DNA from: Methylovorus glucosotrophus | Lineage (GTDB): Bacteria; Pseudomonadota; Gammaproteobacteria; Burkholderiales; Methylophilaceae | DNA length: 64,000 nt | NCBI RefSeq assembly: GCF_009858335.1 | Contig: NZ_VMSE01000001.1 | Span: 1 to 64,000 of the forward strand | Direction: 5' to 3' | Shown here: piece after piece, positions 9,335-18,564 of the stretch | How the letters are laid out: every line of letters begins with the position of its first letter | Position numbering within the stretch: position 1 is the first letter of the stretch | Made by a program: the position numbers and the translations under genes | Notes under the pieces: generated by a model | What the model saw: the letters and a program-made list of their open reading frames with translations, nothing else | Told to the model about the DNA's origin: nothing | Database searches by the model: none

Positions 9335-10210
9335 TTATGACGAAAAATGAAGAGCATAACTTGCTGCCAGCCCGAAAAACACCACCGCACCCAACCAGTT
9401 ATTATGCAAAAACGCCTTGAAGCAGCGTGCTGGTTGACGCTCACGAATGAGCAGGTAGTGGTAAACCGCGAGCATGGCGGCAATGATCAAACCGAGATAA
9501 TAAGGCCAGTCCAAGCCATAATGAAGGCCCGTAAGGAGCAATACTCCCAGCAAGACTCCGTACGATAGCATAATGGCCGCCACATCCCTAGGACCAAAAA
9601 AGATAGCCGAAGAACGGATACCGATCTTCAGGTCATCCGCCCGATCCACCATGGCGTATTCCGTATCATAAGCGATGGCCCAGAACACGTTTCCCAGCAG
9701 CAGAAACCAGGCAATGCCAGGGATGCTACCCGTCTGTGCGGCATATGCCATGGGAATGCCAAAACCAAAGGCCACGCCAAGATAGGCCTGGGGAATCGCA
9801 ATCACGCGCTTGGTCAATGGATAGCTGGCCGCCAGGAACAGGGCCGGGAAAGACAGTAGCACCGTCAGCTTGTTTAATTGCATGACCAATGCGAAAGCGA
9901 TCAGGCTTAATATCATCGCCAGCAACAATGCCTCTTTAACACTGACCTCACCCGTCGCCAGGGGGCGATGGCGCGTGCGAGCGACATGCCCATCAAAATT
10001 GCGATCCGCCATATCGTTCATGACACAGCCAGCGGCCCGCATAAGCACCGTACCCAAGACAAACACCGCTAATACTTTCAGGTCTGGTTTGCCGGCACTG
10101 GCGAGCCACAGCGCCCAGAGCGTGGGCCACAGCAGCAGCAGTATGCCGATGGGTTTATCCATGCGCGTCAATCGCCAGTAGGCGCTACTCTTCTTCACTA
10201 GCCAGTTCAT
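9335..10210 (-). CDS. ubiA: 4-hydroxybenzoate octaprenyltransferase
   Basis: Attaches the polyprenyl tail to 4-hydroxybenzoate in ubiquinone synthesis, within the inner membrane. The 291-residue protein has about eight membrane segments, the first aspartate motif in NDMADRNFD followed by RTRHRPLATG, and the second in the DTEYAMVDRADD loop. ATG 10210 is chosen because it overlaps the ubiC stop as ATGA; a longer in-frame start exists inside ubiC. It is the last gene of the recG-ubiC-ubiA group. Confidence 0.94.
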   Translation of the reverse strand: MNWLVKKSSAYWRLTRMDKPIGILLLLWPTLWALWLASAGKPDLKVLAVFVLGTVLMRAAGCVMNDMADRNFDGHVARTRHRPLATGEVSVKEALLLAMILSLIAFALVMQLNKLTVLLSFPALFLAASYPLTKRVIAIPQAYLGVAFGFGIPMAYAAQTGSIPGIAWFLLLGNVFWAIAYDTEYAMVDRADDLKIGIRSSAIFFGPRDVAAIMLSYGVLLGVLLLTGLHYGLDWPYYLGLIIAAMLAVYHYLLIRERQPARCFKAFLHNNWLGAVVFFGLAASYALHFSS

Positions 10211-10755
10211 AAGGTTAAGACCGAGGGTAAAAAAACTTCCGTGACCAGAATGGCGGAACACTCAAGGTGAAAGACCGAGCGCCTTGCCCACACGTAGGCT
10301 GGTTTATTGTGCAAATGCGCCACAGCCTGCCTGTATAGCGCATGCTGCGCTGTCAGTTTGCGATAACTTAATGGCGCACGACTCACCCGGGGATTGGAAA
10401 ACAGCATGGAACCCAGCGAACGGTTCCCCAACCGCCCGAGACCACGCCAGGCGCCACGCAAACTCGATTGTGGCAACACACTGGATGCATAGACGGCTGG
10501 CGCGCCATTGCAAAGCAAATGCACGTTTCGCATCAGGGAAGTACGCCGCGAAGGGATACCCAGTAACACGGCATCTTCCAGAGCAGGCATTGCCTGCCTC
10601 AAGCCAAGCGTATGAACGGCGAATGTTGTCGAACGGGATTGCAGGCGTTGCGTCAGAGATGCCGTCTCTACCAGCCATGAGCGATAGGCGCCGCTGCCTA
10701 TCGGTTGGCGCAACCAGTGCTGACGTTGTTGGGGGAAGGCGCGGACAATTCTCAC
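10207..10755 (-). CDS. ubiC: Chorismate pyruvate-lyase
   Basis: Converts chorismate to 4-hydroxybenzoate and pyruvate, supplying UbiA. The 182-residue protein shows family features: SLTQRLQSR near residue 33, RNVHLLCNG, a SSVLPQSSL stretch, LGRLGNRSLGSMLF, the ARRSVF segment and the C-terminal TEVFLPS with its conserved glutamate. The stop overlaps the ubiA start by 4 bp, so translation is probably coupled. It begins 22 bp after recG. Confidence 0.9.
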   Translation of the reverse strand: MRIVRAFPQQRQHWLRQPIGSGAYRSWLVETASLTQRLQSRSTTFAVHTLGLRQAMPALEDAVLLGIPSRRTSLMRNVHLLCNGAPAVYASSVLPQSSLRGAWRGLGRLGNRSLGSMLFSNPRVSRAPLSYRKLTAQHALYRQAVAHLHNKPAYVWARRSVFHLECSAILVTEVFLPSVLTL

Positions 10756-10777
10756 GGCGCTATTATCGCAGGCTCAA

Positions 10778-12829
10778 TCACACTTTGACCAATTCTTGGG
10801 CCTGATGCAGCCAACGCTGCAAATGCGCTTCGGCTGCCTGGGGATGCTTTTGCAATAACCAGTCAGCCATGGCCTGAGCTTCCTCCAGCAACCCGGCATC
10901 TCTTTCCAGGTCGGCAATCTTCAGCATGGGGGTACCACTCTGCCGGATGCCCATGAACTCACCCGGCCCCCGCAAGTGCAAGTCGGCCTGGGCAATTTCG
11001 AACCCATCACTCGATTCATAAATAATCTTGAGGCGCGCACGCGCCGTTTCCGACAACGGCGTCTGGTAAAGCAGAATGCAGGCACTACTGGCGGCCCCCC
11101 GCCCTACCCGCCCACGCAGCTGATGCAATTGCGAAAGCCCCATGCGCTCGGCGTGTTCTATCACCATCAGGCTGGCATTCGGCACATCCACCCCGACCTC
11201 AATCACCGTCGTCGCCACCAGCAAATGGATTTGATTGGCGGCAAACGCTTGCATGACGGCCTGCTTGTCGGCCGGTTTCATGCGGCCATGCACCAACCCC
11301 ACCTGCAACTCGGGAAACGCCTCTTGCAATGCCATATGGGTATCCACGGCCGTCTGTAGCTGCAAGGCTTCACTTTCTTCGATCAGAGGGCAAACCCAAT
11401 AGGCTTGCCTGCCCTGACTGCAAGCTGCACGCACCCGCTCGAAGACTTCTTCACGGCGCGCATCGGATACCAGCTTGGTCACCACCGGGGTTCTCCCGGG
11501 CGGCAGCTCATCAATCACCGATACATCCAGATCGGCAAAATAGCTCATGGAAAGCGTACGCGGTATCGGCGTGGCACTCATCATCAGCTGATGCGGCTGT
11601 GCGCCCTTCTGCCGCAGCGCCAGGCGTTGCTGCACACCAAAACGATGCTGCTCATCCACAACCACGAGGCCAAGCCTGGCAAACTGTACCTGGTCCTGAA
11701 ACACGGCATGGGTGCCGATCACCAGTTGCGCCTCGCCACTGGCAATCGCGGCCAAAGCCTCTGCTCTCGCCTTTTTGCCCTGGCTGCCAGCCACCCACAC
11801 CACGCGCACCGGAGCTGCGCCAGCCGCCAGATTTTGCAGCCAGGTATTCAGCTTATTGAAATGCTGCTCGGCGAGAATCTCGGTAGGCGCCATGATGGCC
11901 GCTTGCCAGCCATGCTCAATCGCCTGCAAGGCAGCCATGGCCGCCACAATGGTCTTGCCGCTACCAACATCGCCTTGCAACAGGCGCTGCATGGGATAAC
12001 TGCGGCCAAGATCGTGCTGAATATCGGTGAATACGCGCTGCTGGGCTGCTGTCAGGCCAAACGGCAGGGATTTCAATAATGCGGAGACCAGCTTTTTGGA
12101 AGGCGGCATGGCAGGCGCGCCCAGACCACGACGACGGGCGTAATGCTTGCGCATGGAAATCTGCTGAGCCAGCAGCTCGTCAAATGCCAGGCGTTGCCAG
12201 GCGGGGGTAGTTTTTTCCTGCAGGGCATGCTGATCAGCATCGGGTGGCGGATAGTGCAACTGCAGCAGGCTTTGCTGAAAATCAGGCCAGGCTTTGCCCT
12301 GATACACCTTGGCCGGCAGAAGTTCATCATGGCTGGCCGTCTCAAGGGCGCGCCCTATCCATTTCCGCAGCGAAGGCTGCGACAAGCCTGCCGTGGTCGG
12401 ATAGACCGGCGTCAAGGTCTGCTTGACCGCAGCCCCTTCTCGCACCGGCTTGCACTGCGGGTGCACCATTTCATAGCCGAAAAAGCCATTCCTCACTTCA
12501 CCCAGTGCGCGCAAACGGTTGGCTTCTTTCAGCGCCGCAATCTGACTGGGATAAAAATTGAGAAAGCGCAAGGTCAGGATGCCACTGGCATCCTGCAATC
12601 TTGCAATCAGGGCTTTACGGGGTTTGTACTGGACTTCGGCATGAATAATCTCGCCTTCGACCTGCGCCTGCTCGCCGAGCCGCAGGTCGCGAATCGGCGT
12701 TACGTGCGTTTCATCCACATAGCGCAGGGGCAGGTGGAGGAGCAAGTCTTCAATACTATGAATGCCAAGCTTGCGCAGCCCGCTTAGCACCGGCTGCGTG
12801 ATGCCCTTGAGGTCTTGCAGCGGTTTCAG
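10778..12829 (-). CDS. recG: ATP-dependent DNA helicase RecG, probable CTG start
   Basis: Branch-migration helicase that rescues stalled replication forks and processes recombination intermediates. It has an N-terminal wedge/OB domain, Walker A GDVGSGKT, the DEQH box (VVDEQHRFG), and helicase motifs SATPIPRT and QLRGRVGRG. The usual start choice, GTG 12790, gives 670 residues and lacks a good ribosome site. The frame continues upstream as KPLQDLKGITQP, which aligns with the N-terminus of E. coli RecG (PLSSLTGVG). A CTG codon at 12827-12829 has AAGGA 6 bp upstream, giving 683 residues. I prefer this start. It is 32 bp downstream of ridA. Confidence 0.9.
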   Translation of the reverse strand: MKPLQDLKGITQPVLSGLRKLGIHSIEDLLLHLPLRYVDETHVTPIRDLRLGEQAQVEGEIIHAEVQYKPRKALIARLQDASGILTLRFLNFYPSQIAALKEANRLRALGEVRNGFFGYEMVHPQCKPVREGAAVKQTLTPVYPTTAGLSQPSLRKWIGRALETASHDELLPAKVYQGKAWPDFQQSLLQLHYPPPDADQHALQEKTTPAWQRLAFDELLAQQISMRKHYARRRGLGAPAMPPSKKLVSALLKSLPFGLTAAQQRVFTDIQHDLGRSYPMQRLLQGDVGSGKTIVAAMAALQAIEHGWQAAIMAPTEILAEQHFNKLNTWLQNLAAGAAPVRVVWVAGSQGKKARAEALAAIASGEAQLVIGTHAVFQDQVQFARLGLVVVDEQHRFGVQQRLALRQKGAQPHQLMMSATPIPRTLSMSYFADLDVSVIDELPPGRTPVVTKLVSDARREEVFERVRAACSQGRQAYWVCPLIEESEALQLQTAVDTHMALQEAFPELQVGLVHGRMKPADKQAVMQAFAANQIHLLVATTVIEVGVDVPNASLMVIEHAERMGLSQLHQLRGRVGRGAASSACILLYQTPLSETARARLKIIYESSDGFEIAQADLHLRGPGEFMGIRQSGTPMLKIADLERDAGLLEEAQAMADWLLQKHPQAAEAHLQRWLHQAQELVKV

Positions 12830-12861
12830 AGACTATCCTTGCCAGCGGAGAAATTAAAGAC

Positions 12862-13242
12862 TCAGGCGAGCACCATGACGGCATCGGCTTCCACCAGCGC
12901 ACCACGTGGCAGTGTGGCGACGCCAACGGCAGCACGCGCAGGATAAGGCTCGCTGAAATATTCAGACATGATGGAATTGACCAGGGCAAAGTGACCGAGA
13001 TCGGTCAGAAAAATATTCAGTTTCACGACATCCGCCAGAGAACCACCAGCCGCTTCAGCCACGGCCTTGAGGTTGGTGAATACACGATGCACCTGTGCTT
13101 CAATACCCTCTACCAGCTCCATGCTGGCGGGGTCCAGGCCAATCTGCCCTGACAGGTAAACGGTGCCATTGACGGCAACCGCCTGCGAGTAAGTGCCAAT
13201 CGCTTTAGGAGCGTGGTCGGTATGGATGATCTTTTTTGCCAT
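12862..13242 (-). CDS. ridA: RidA family enamine/imine deaminase
   Basis: Hydrolyses reactive enamine and imine intermediates, such as 2-aminoacrylate, released by PLP enzymes. The 126-residue protein has the YjgF/RidA core: [18 protein letters not shown], the [11 protein letters not shown] segment, and the arginine of [23 protein letters not shown], which binds the substrate carboxylate. It lies between the ppGpp enzyme gene and recG, where enterobacteria have trmH. Confidence 0.93.
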   Translation of the reverse strand: MAKKIIHTDHAPKAIGTYSQAVAVNGTVYLSGQIGLDPASMELVEGIEAQVHRVFTNLKAVAEAAGGSLADVVKLNIFLTDLGHFALVNSIMSEYFSEPYPARAAVGVATLPRGALVEADAVMVLA

Positions 13243-13297
13243 GGTTTTCCTCAGGTCTTGGTTTTCAGGATATTAGGTTTGCGTGATGTAGCCGAGC

Positions 13298-15520
13298 CTA
13301 CTGTATGCGCTGTTCGGTGCCGGCACCCTTGACGCGATTGATGCGCACCACGTCAGGAATCTTGCGGATACGCCGCATCAGTTCGGCCAGGTGCACGCGA
13401 TTTTCCACCTGCACGGTGAAATGCATATTGGTATAGGCACTGCTGTCTGACTCTTCCATGCTGACATGGTCAATATTGGAGCCCGCCTCGGCAATGGTAG
13501 ATGCGATCTGCGCCAGCATGCCGCGCTGATTGGCGACCACCAGCTTCAGGTTCACATTGAACAGGCGCTTGCCATCCGGATCCCATTCGACATCCAGCCA
13601 CTTTTCGGGGTCGACACGGAATTTGCGAATGGCCGGGCAATCATGCGTATGAATGACCAGTCCCTTGTCCTTGTTGATAAAGCCAAGGATGGGGTCGCCA
13701 GGTATCGGGCGGCAGCATTGGGCGAACTGCACCGCCATGCCCTCGGAGCCGCGTATGGTGATCGTGCCTAGCGGTTTGTTGGTATGCTTGGCATGGCGCT
13801 CGCCCTGCTCTTCGCTCATCGCCAGCAGTTGATGCGCGACCATGACATTCAGCCGCTTGCCCAGGCCGATATCGGTGAGAATTTCTTCCTTGTTCTTGGC
13901 GCCATAATCGCGCAGCAGTTTCTGCCAATGCGTGTCGTCGATCTTCGCGACATCCGCATGCAACGCGCGCAAGGCCTGGTTGAGCAAGCGCTCACCAAGA
14001 TGGGCAGATTCGGTCGTCTGCAAGGACTTGAGAAAATGGCGGATATGCGCCCGCGCCTTGCCGGTGGCAACATAATTGAGCCAGGCCGGGTTGGGGTGCG
14101 CATGGGCAGCGGTGATGATCTCCACATGGTCACCGTTATGCAGCTCGGTACGTAACGGCGCCAGTTCCTGATTGATCTTGACGGCTACGCAGCGATTGCC
14201 AATATCCGTATGCACGGCGTAGGCAAAGTCCACCGCCGTCGCGCCTTTGGGCAGCGCCATGATCTTGCCCTTGGGCGTAAATACATACACCTCATCCGGG
14301 AACAGATCGACCTTGAAGTGCTCGAGAAACTCCAGCGAGTCCGTGCTTTCGCTCTGGATATCCAGCAAGCGCTGCAACCATTGGTGGGTCTGCTGCTGCA
14401 GTTCCGTCAGATGCGCGTCAGTGGTTTTGTACAGCCAGTGGGCCGCTACGCCCGCATCAGCAATGTTATGCATCTCGCGGCTGCGTATCTGCACTTCAAT
14501 CGGTGTGCCAAACGGGCCAAACAGCGTGGTGTGCAGCGACTGGTAGCCATTGGCTTTGGGGATGGCGATGTAATCCTTGAACTTGCCTGGGATAGGCTTA
14601 TACAAACCGTGCAATACTCCCAGCGCCAGATAGCAGCTGGACAAATCCTTGACGATGATGCGGAAACCGTAAATGTCGTAGATCTGCGAAAAGGTCACAG
14701 TTTTACCGGTCATCTTGCGGTAAATACTATAAAGATGCTTTTCGCGCCCCGTCACCTCGGCTTCTATGTGCATCTCGCCCAGGCGCTCGCGTATGGCATC
14801 CAGAATCTTGCCAACCACTTCCTTGCGATTGCCGCGCGCAGCCAGAATCGCCTTGGAGATGACCGAATAGCGCATGGGATACAAATGCTTGAAGCTGAGA
14901 TCTTCGAGCTCCTGGTAGATGGCATTCAGCCCCAGGCGATTGGCAATGGGCGCGTAAATTTCCAGGGTTTCGCGCGCAGTGCGACGGCGTTTTTCCGGAG
15001 TCATCACCCCCAGCGTACTCATGTTGTGCAGGCGGTCGGCAAGCTTGACCAGAATGACGCGCACGTCTTGCGACATCGCCAGCAGCATCTTGCGGAAGTT
15101 TTCCGCCTGGGCTTCGGTCTCGGTACTGAACTTGATCTTGTCCAGCTTGGAAAGTCCATCCACCAGCTCGGCTACCTGTTTGCCAAAGCGCTCACTCACC
15201 TCCTGGGTGGTGACACCAGTATCTTCCACCACGTCGTGCAATAAGGCGGCCACCAGCGTTGGCACATCCATATGCAGCTCGGCCAGGATGCAGGCCACCG
15301 ACACCGGGTGCGTGATATACGGCTCGCCGCTCTTGCGCAGCTGGCCGGTATGCGCCATATCGCTGAAACGATACGCCGCCCAGACCTGTTCAATATCTTC
15401 GGGCTTGAGGTAAACCCGCAAGCGCTGCGTCAGTAGCGAATCTTCGCTATCGGCGGGCAATAGGGGGGCTGCCACATGTTTCAGCGACTCTGCTGGACGT
15501 TTGGCTACCAATTTAGGCAT
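13298..15520 (-). CDS. spoT: Bifunctional (p)ppGpp synthetase/hydrolase (RSH family)
   Basis: Makes and degrades the stringent-response alarmone (p)ppGpp. The 740-residue protein has the HD hydrolase domain with an intact HDVVED at 95-100. The synthetase domain holds IYDIYGFRIIVKD and GKFKDYIAIPKANGYQSLHT, then TGS (KGKIMALPKGATAVDFAY), a helical/zinc-finger region with QCCRPIPGDPI, and a C-terminal ACT domain. The intact HD site and the gene order rpoZ-spoT-recG favour SpoT or Rel over mono-functional RelA. The GC-rich discriminators at the rRNA and rplM promoters in this window are typical ppGpp targets. Confidence 0.95.
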   Translation of the reverse strand: MPKLVAKRPAESLKHVAAPLLPADSEDSLLTQRLRVYLKPEDIEQVWAAYRFSDMAHTGQLRKSGEPYITHPVSVACILAELHMDVPTLVAALLHDVVEDTGVTTQEVSERFGKQVAELVDGLSKLDKIKFSTETEAQAENFRKMLLAMSQDVRVILVKLADRLHNMSTLGVMTPEKRRRTARETLEIYAPIANRLGLNAIYQELEDLSFKHLYPMRYSVISKAILAARGNRKEVVGKILDAIRERLGEMHIEAEVTGREKHLYSIYRKMTGKTVTFSQIYDIYGFRIIVKDLSSCYLALGVLHGLYKPIPGKFKDYIAIPKANGYQSLHTTLFGPFGTPIEVQIRSREMHNIADAGVAAHWLYKTTDAHLTELQQQTHQWLQRLLDIQSESTDSLEFLEHFKVDLFPDEVYVFTPKGKIMALPKGATAVDFAYAVHTDIGNRCVAVKINQELAPLRTELHNGDHVEIITAAHAHPNPAWLNYVATGKARAHIRHFLKSLQTTESAHLGERLLNQALRALHADVAKIDDTHWQKLLRDYGAKNKEEILTDIGLGKRLNVMVAHQLLAMSEEQGERHAKHTNKPLGTITIRGSEGMAVQFAQCCRPIPGDPILGFINKDKGLVIHTHDCPAIRKFRVDPEKWLDVEWDPDGKRLFNVNLKLVVANQRGMLAQIASTIAEAGSNIDHVSMEESDSSAYTNMHFTVQVENRVHLAELMRRIRKIPDVVRINRVKGAGTEQRIQ

Positions 15521-15630
15521 GCTGACTCAACCACCTGTGACTATCCATAAGCTTCTAAAGGGTTTTACCAAAAAAACAAGGCACCGATTGAACACACATA
15601 ATGCCTTCAAACAGCGCCTTGCTTGATCTT

Positions 15631-15647
15631 CGGTGCATCTAGCACCG
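15631..15647 (-). other. Short hairpin between rpoZ and the RSH gene
   Basis: CGGTGC-ATCTA-GCACCG lies 10 bp after the rpoZ stop. There is no T-run; it may attenuate or process the gmk-rpoZ-spoT transcript. Confidence 0.45.
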
Positions 15648-15657
15648 GATGTTGAAC

Positions 15658-15870
15658 TTAGGCTTGGCCGCGGTTCAGCACTTCCAGACCGACCTTGCCG
15701 GATGCGATTTCGCGCAATGCCAGCACTGTGGGCTTGTCCTTCTGGCCATGGGTATTGACCAAAGGTTCCGAGCCGTTGGCCAATTGGCGCGAACGGTACG
15801 CTGCTACCAGCGTCAGTTGAAAGCGATTAGGGATTTTTTCGAGACAATCATCTACTGTCATGCGAGCCAT
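15658..15870 (-). CDS. rpoZ: RNA polymerase omega subunit
   Basis: The 70-residue omega subunit, which helps assemble the beta-prime subunit and forms part of one ppGpp site on RNA polymerase in proteobacteria. It begins [18 protein letters not shown] and contains the family core [10 protein letters not shown] and [15 protein letters not shown]. It lies between gmk and the ppGpp enzyme gene, the conserved order. Confidence 0.95.
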   Translation of the reverse strand: MARMTVDDCLEKIPNRFQLTLVAAYRSRQLANGSEPLVNTHGQKDKPTVLALREIASGKVGLEVLNRGQA

Positions 15871-15890
15871 GTGTTATTCCTCCGTATGAT

Positions 15891-16499
15891 CTATATGAGT
15901 TTTTCCAGCAGATCCTGGTGCCGCAGCAACTGCTTTTCGCGCTGCAAACGCTGGGTGCGGATGATGGCGCGCAGATCATTTAGCGCCACCTCAAAATCGT
16001 CGTTAATTGTAACATAGTCGAACTCGACCACATGGCGCATCTCATCGCGAGCAGCCGCCAGTCGACGGGCAATCACCTCGGCGCTATCCTGCCCACGGCC
16101 GTGCAGGCGCTGCTCCAGCGCCTCCAGCGAAGGTGGCAGAATAAAAATGCTGATGGCTTGCGGGTAAAGACTGCGCACTTGGGCAGCGCCCTGCCAGTCA
16201 ATCTCCAGAATCAGGTCATTGCCTTGCTGCAACACGCTTTCCACCCGGCTTTGCGATGTTCCATAGCGCGCACCATGCACATGCGCACTTTCCAGAAAGT
16301 CGCTGGCTTCCAGCATGCGCATGAATTCAGCCTCTTCCACAAAGTGATAATGCACCCCGTCCACCTCGCCTGGTCGCGGCTTGCGGGTGGTGTACGACAC
16401 CGATAGCTGGATCTGGCTGTCTGACGCCAGCAATTCGCGCACCAGACTGGTTTTGCCCGCGCCAGAAGCTGCGGTGATGATAAATAGATTGCCTGTCAT
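15891..16499 (-). CDS. gmk: Guanylate kinase
   Basis: Phosphorylates GMP to GDP. From ATG 16499 the protein is 202 residues, starting TGNLFIITAASGAGKTSLV with the P-loop SGAGKTS. The GMP-binding part is SVSYTTRKPRPGEVDGVHYHFV. A longer in-frame start at 16580 adds 27 unlike residues and is not favoured. It is 20 bp upstream of rpoZ. Confidence 0.95.
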   Translation of the reverse strand: MTGNLFIITAASGAGKTSLVRELLASDSQIQLSVSYTTRKPRPGEVDGVHYHFVEEAEFMRMLEASDFLESAHVHGARYGTSQSRVESVLQQGNDLILEIDWQGAAQVRSLYPQAISIFILPPSLEALEQRLHGRGQDSAEVIARRLAAARDEMRHVVEFDYVTINDDFEVALNDLRAIIRTQRLQREKQLLRHQDLLEKLI

Positions 16500-16586
16500 G
16501 CTCGTGATTTCTTTTAAATGGTCTGCGCCGGCTGGCGGCGATTGCAAGATGGGCTGCCCGTTTCCGCGCTGCCCTTTCAAATGTGA

Positions 16587-17453
16587 TTACTCGATATTTT
16601 GAATCTGTTCACGCATCTGTTCAATCAATACTTTAAGCGCCATCGCGGTTTGCGATACTTCGGTTGAGACCGACTTGGAACCCAGCGTATTCGCTTCGCG
16701 ATTCAGCTCCTGCATCAGGAAATCCAGACGCTTGCCGGCGGCGCCCTTGGCACCGAGAATGCGCTTCACCTCTTCAATATGCGCGGTGAGGCGTGTGAGC
16801 TCCTCGTCCACATCCACGCGTTGTGCAAACAGCACCAGCTCCTGCCGCACGCGCTCTTCATCCACCGATTTCAGCGCCTCCTGCAGCTTGGCAACCAGGC
16901 GCTCCTGATAGGCCTTGATCTGCAATGGCAACAGCGGCTTGACCTGGGCAACTTCGCGCTCCATCTCGGCCAGGCGCTCGCGGATCACCGCGGCCAGCTT
17001 GGCCCCTTCACGTGCCCGCGCGGCGCTCATGTCCTGCAACACCTGCTCCAGAATCGCTCTGACCTGATCCCCCAGCGCAGCCGTATCGATGCCATCGCTC
17101 ATCACCACACCAGGCCAGCGCAGAATATCAGCTACGGTCAACGGTGCACTGGCAGGCATGTGCTGCTGTACATCGGCTGACAGCTTGGCCAGCTGCTGCA
17201 CGATGCTGACATCAAGCTCGGCTTTTTTCGTAGCATCCTGGCTGCGCATCAGGCTCATGCGGCACTCCACCTTGCCACGGCCCAGATGGGCTGCAATCAG
17301 TTCGCGTGCCATGGGCTCAAAACTGCGCAGACTGTCATCCAGCTTCATGTGCAATTCAAGATAGCGGTGATTGACGGAGCGCAACTCGATAATGAGGGTA
17401 ACGCCGCTGACCTCGCGCTCCAGCGAGGCAAATCCGGTCATACTGAATGTCAT
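16587..17453 (-). CDS. yicC: YicC family endoribonuclease-type protein
   Basis: A 288-residue member of the YicC/YloC family, described as an endoribonuclease that affects stress RNAs. It starts FSMTGFASLEREV, has the SVNHRYLELHMK segment, a long central coiled coil, and the conserved C-terminal DUF1732 part GKRLDFLMQELNREANTLGSKS. It is upstream of gmk and divergent from the kinase gene. Confidence 0.92.
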   Translation of the reverse strand: MTFSMTGFASLEREVSGVTLIIELRSVNHRYLELHMKLDDSLRSFEPMARELIAAHLGRGKVECRMSLMRSQDATKKAELDVSIVQQLAKLSADVQQHMPASAPLTVADILRWPGVVMSDGIDTAALGDQVRAILEQVLQDMSAARAREGAKLAAVIRERLAEMEREVAQVKPLLPLQIKAYQERLVAKLQEALKSVDEERVRQELVLFAQRVDVDEELTRLTAHIEEVKRILGAKGAAGKRLDFLMQELNREANTLGSKSVSTEVSQTAMALKVLIEQMREQIQNIE

Positions 17454-17622
17454 GGAAAATTCCTGGGGGAGATGAAGATTTTAAAGTTGGGGCATGGTAT
17501 CAAATCCCGCCGGATTCATGCCAAAATAAGCTGGTGCCTCGCCGCGGCGGCACATGGTTTTCTGATGATGATGCGCATTTTTTATTCATGCCACGGCCGA
17601 CACTTGGGATGTATCGTTCAGT

Positions 17623-18564
17623 ATGCAGGCTACGCAAAACCAGTCTCTCCCCATTGGACACCCGCTACAGGACTATGTCATCAAGAAGGTTCTGAGCGCG
17701 GGTGGCTTCAGCGTGGTCTACCTGGCCGAGGATGCCAGCAAGAATACCGTCGCTATCAAGGAGTATCTTCCTACCGGTCTTGCCTTGCGCAGCGAAGGCA
17801 GCAAAGTGCAGATCAACTCCGCCGCCGCCTCGACCAATTTCAAGCATGGCCTCAAATGTTTTTTTGAAGAAGGGCGAGCACTCGCTACCATCGAACACCG
17901 CAATATAGTGCGGGTGCTGAATTTTTTCCGCGCCAATGATACCGTTTACATGGTCATGCAATACGAGCGTGGCAAATCCCTGCAGGCTTCCATCCTCAAC
18001 CAGTCGCAACCCTTGGGGGAGAATTTCATCCGTCGCGTTTTCTGCGAGTTGCTGAATGGCCTGCGTGAAGTGCATGCCCGCAAGCTGTTACATCTGGACA
18101 TCAAGCCCGCCAACATCTATATCCGGCTCGATGGCTCGCCTGTGCTGCTGGATTTCGGCTCGGCCCGGCAAACATTGTCCGCCACCCAGCCCAGCCTGCC
18201 GCCCAGTTATACGCCGGGCTTTGCCTCCCCCGAGCAATACTTCGACAAGACCCTGCTGGGGCCATGGAGCGATATCTACAGCGTGGGCGCCAGTATGTAT
18301 GCCTGTATCAGTCGCGGCACGCCACCCGCCGCCGATGCCCGCCGCAAGGAGGATAAACTCATCCCCGCCGTCCGCCTCGGCAAAGCCCATTACTCGCCGG
18401 CACTGCTGGAAATTATTGATCGCTGCCTGGCACTGGACCACATGCAACGCCCGCAAAGCGTGCTGACCCTGCAGAAAATGCTGGCGGACAATATCCCCAG
18501 TGCGCCAGTCGCCAAAGCCGGCCTGATGGACAAGCTTCGTCAGTACTTGCGGCCAGACACATGA
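17623..18564 (+). CDS. Serine/threonine protein kinase (non-RD, Hanks type)
   Basis: A soluble Hanks-type kinase of 313 residues with no membrane segment or extra sensor domain. Visible elements are the glycine loop SAGGFSVVY (25-33), catalytic lysine in VAIKE (K46), HLDIKPAN (157-164, Asp159 as base) and DFGSAR (177-182), then the SPEQYF activation segment. The usual HRD is HLD, so it belongs to the non-RD class, in which activation-loop phosphorylation is often not needed. The stop overlaps the start of a PP2C phosphatase gene as ATGA, so the pair is translationally coupled. Confidence 0.9.
   Translation: MQATQNQSLPIGHPLQDYVIKKVLSAGGFSVVYLAEDASKNTVAIKEYLPTGLALRSEGSKVQINSAAASTNFKHGLKCFFEEGRALATIEHRNIVRVLNFFRANDTVYMVMQYERGKSLQASILNQSQPLGENFIRRVFCELLNGLREVHARKLLHLDIKPANIYIRLDGSPVLLDFGSARQTLSATQPSLPPSYTPGFASPEQYFDKTLLGPWSDIYSVGASMYACISRGTPPAADARRKEDKLIPAVRLGKAHYSPALLEIIDRCLALDHMQRPQSVLTLQKMLADNIPSAPVAKAGLMDKLRQYLRPDT

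Noticed and set aside
14210-15244. Plus-strand open frame of 344 codons opposite the RSH gene
   Set aside because: It mirrors the codon structure of the RSH gene; no ribosome site or recognisable domain.
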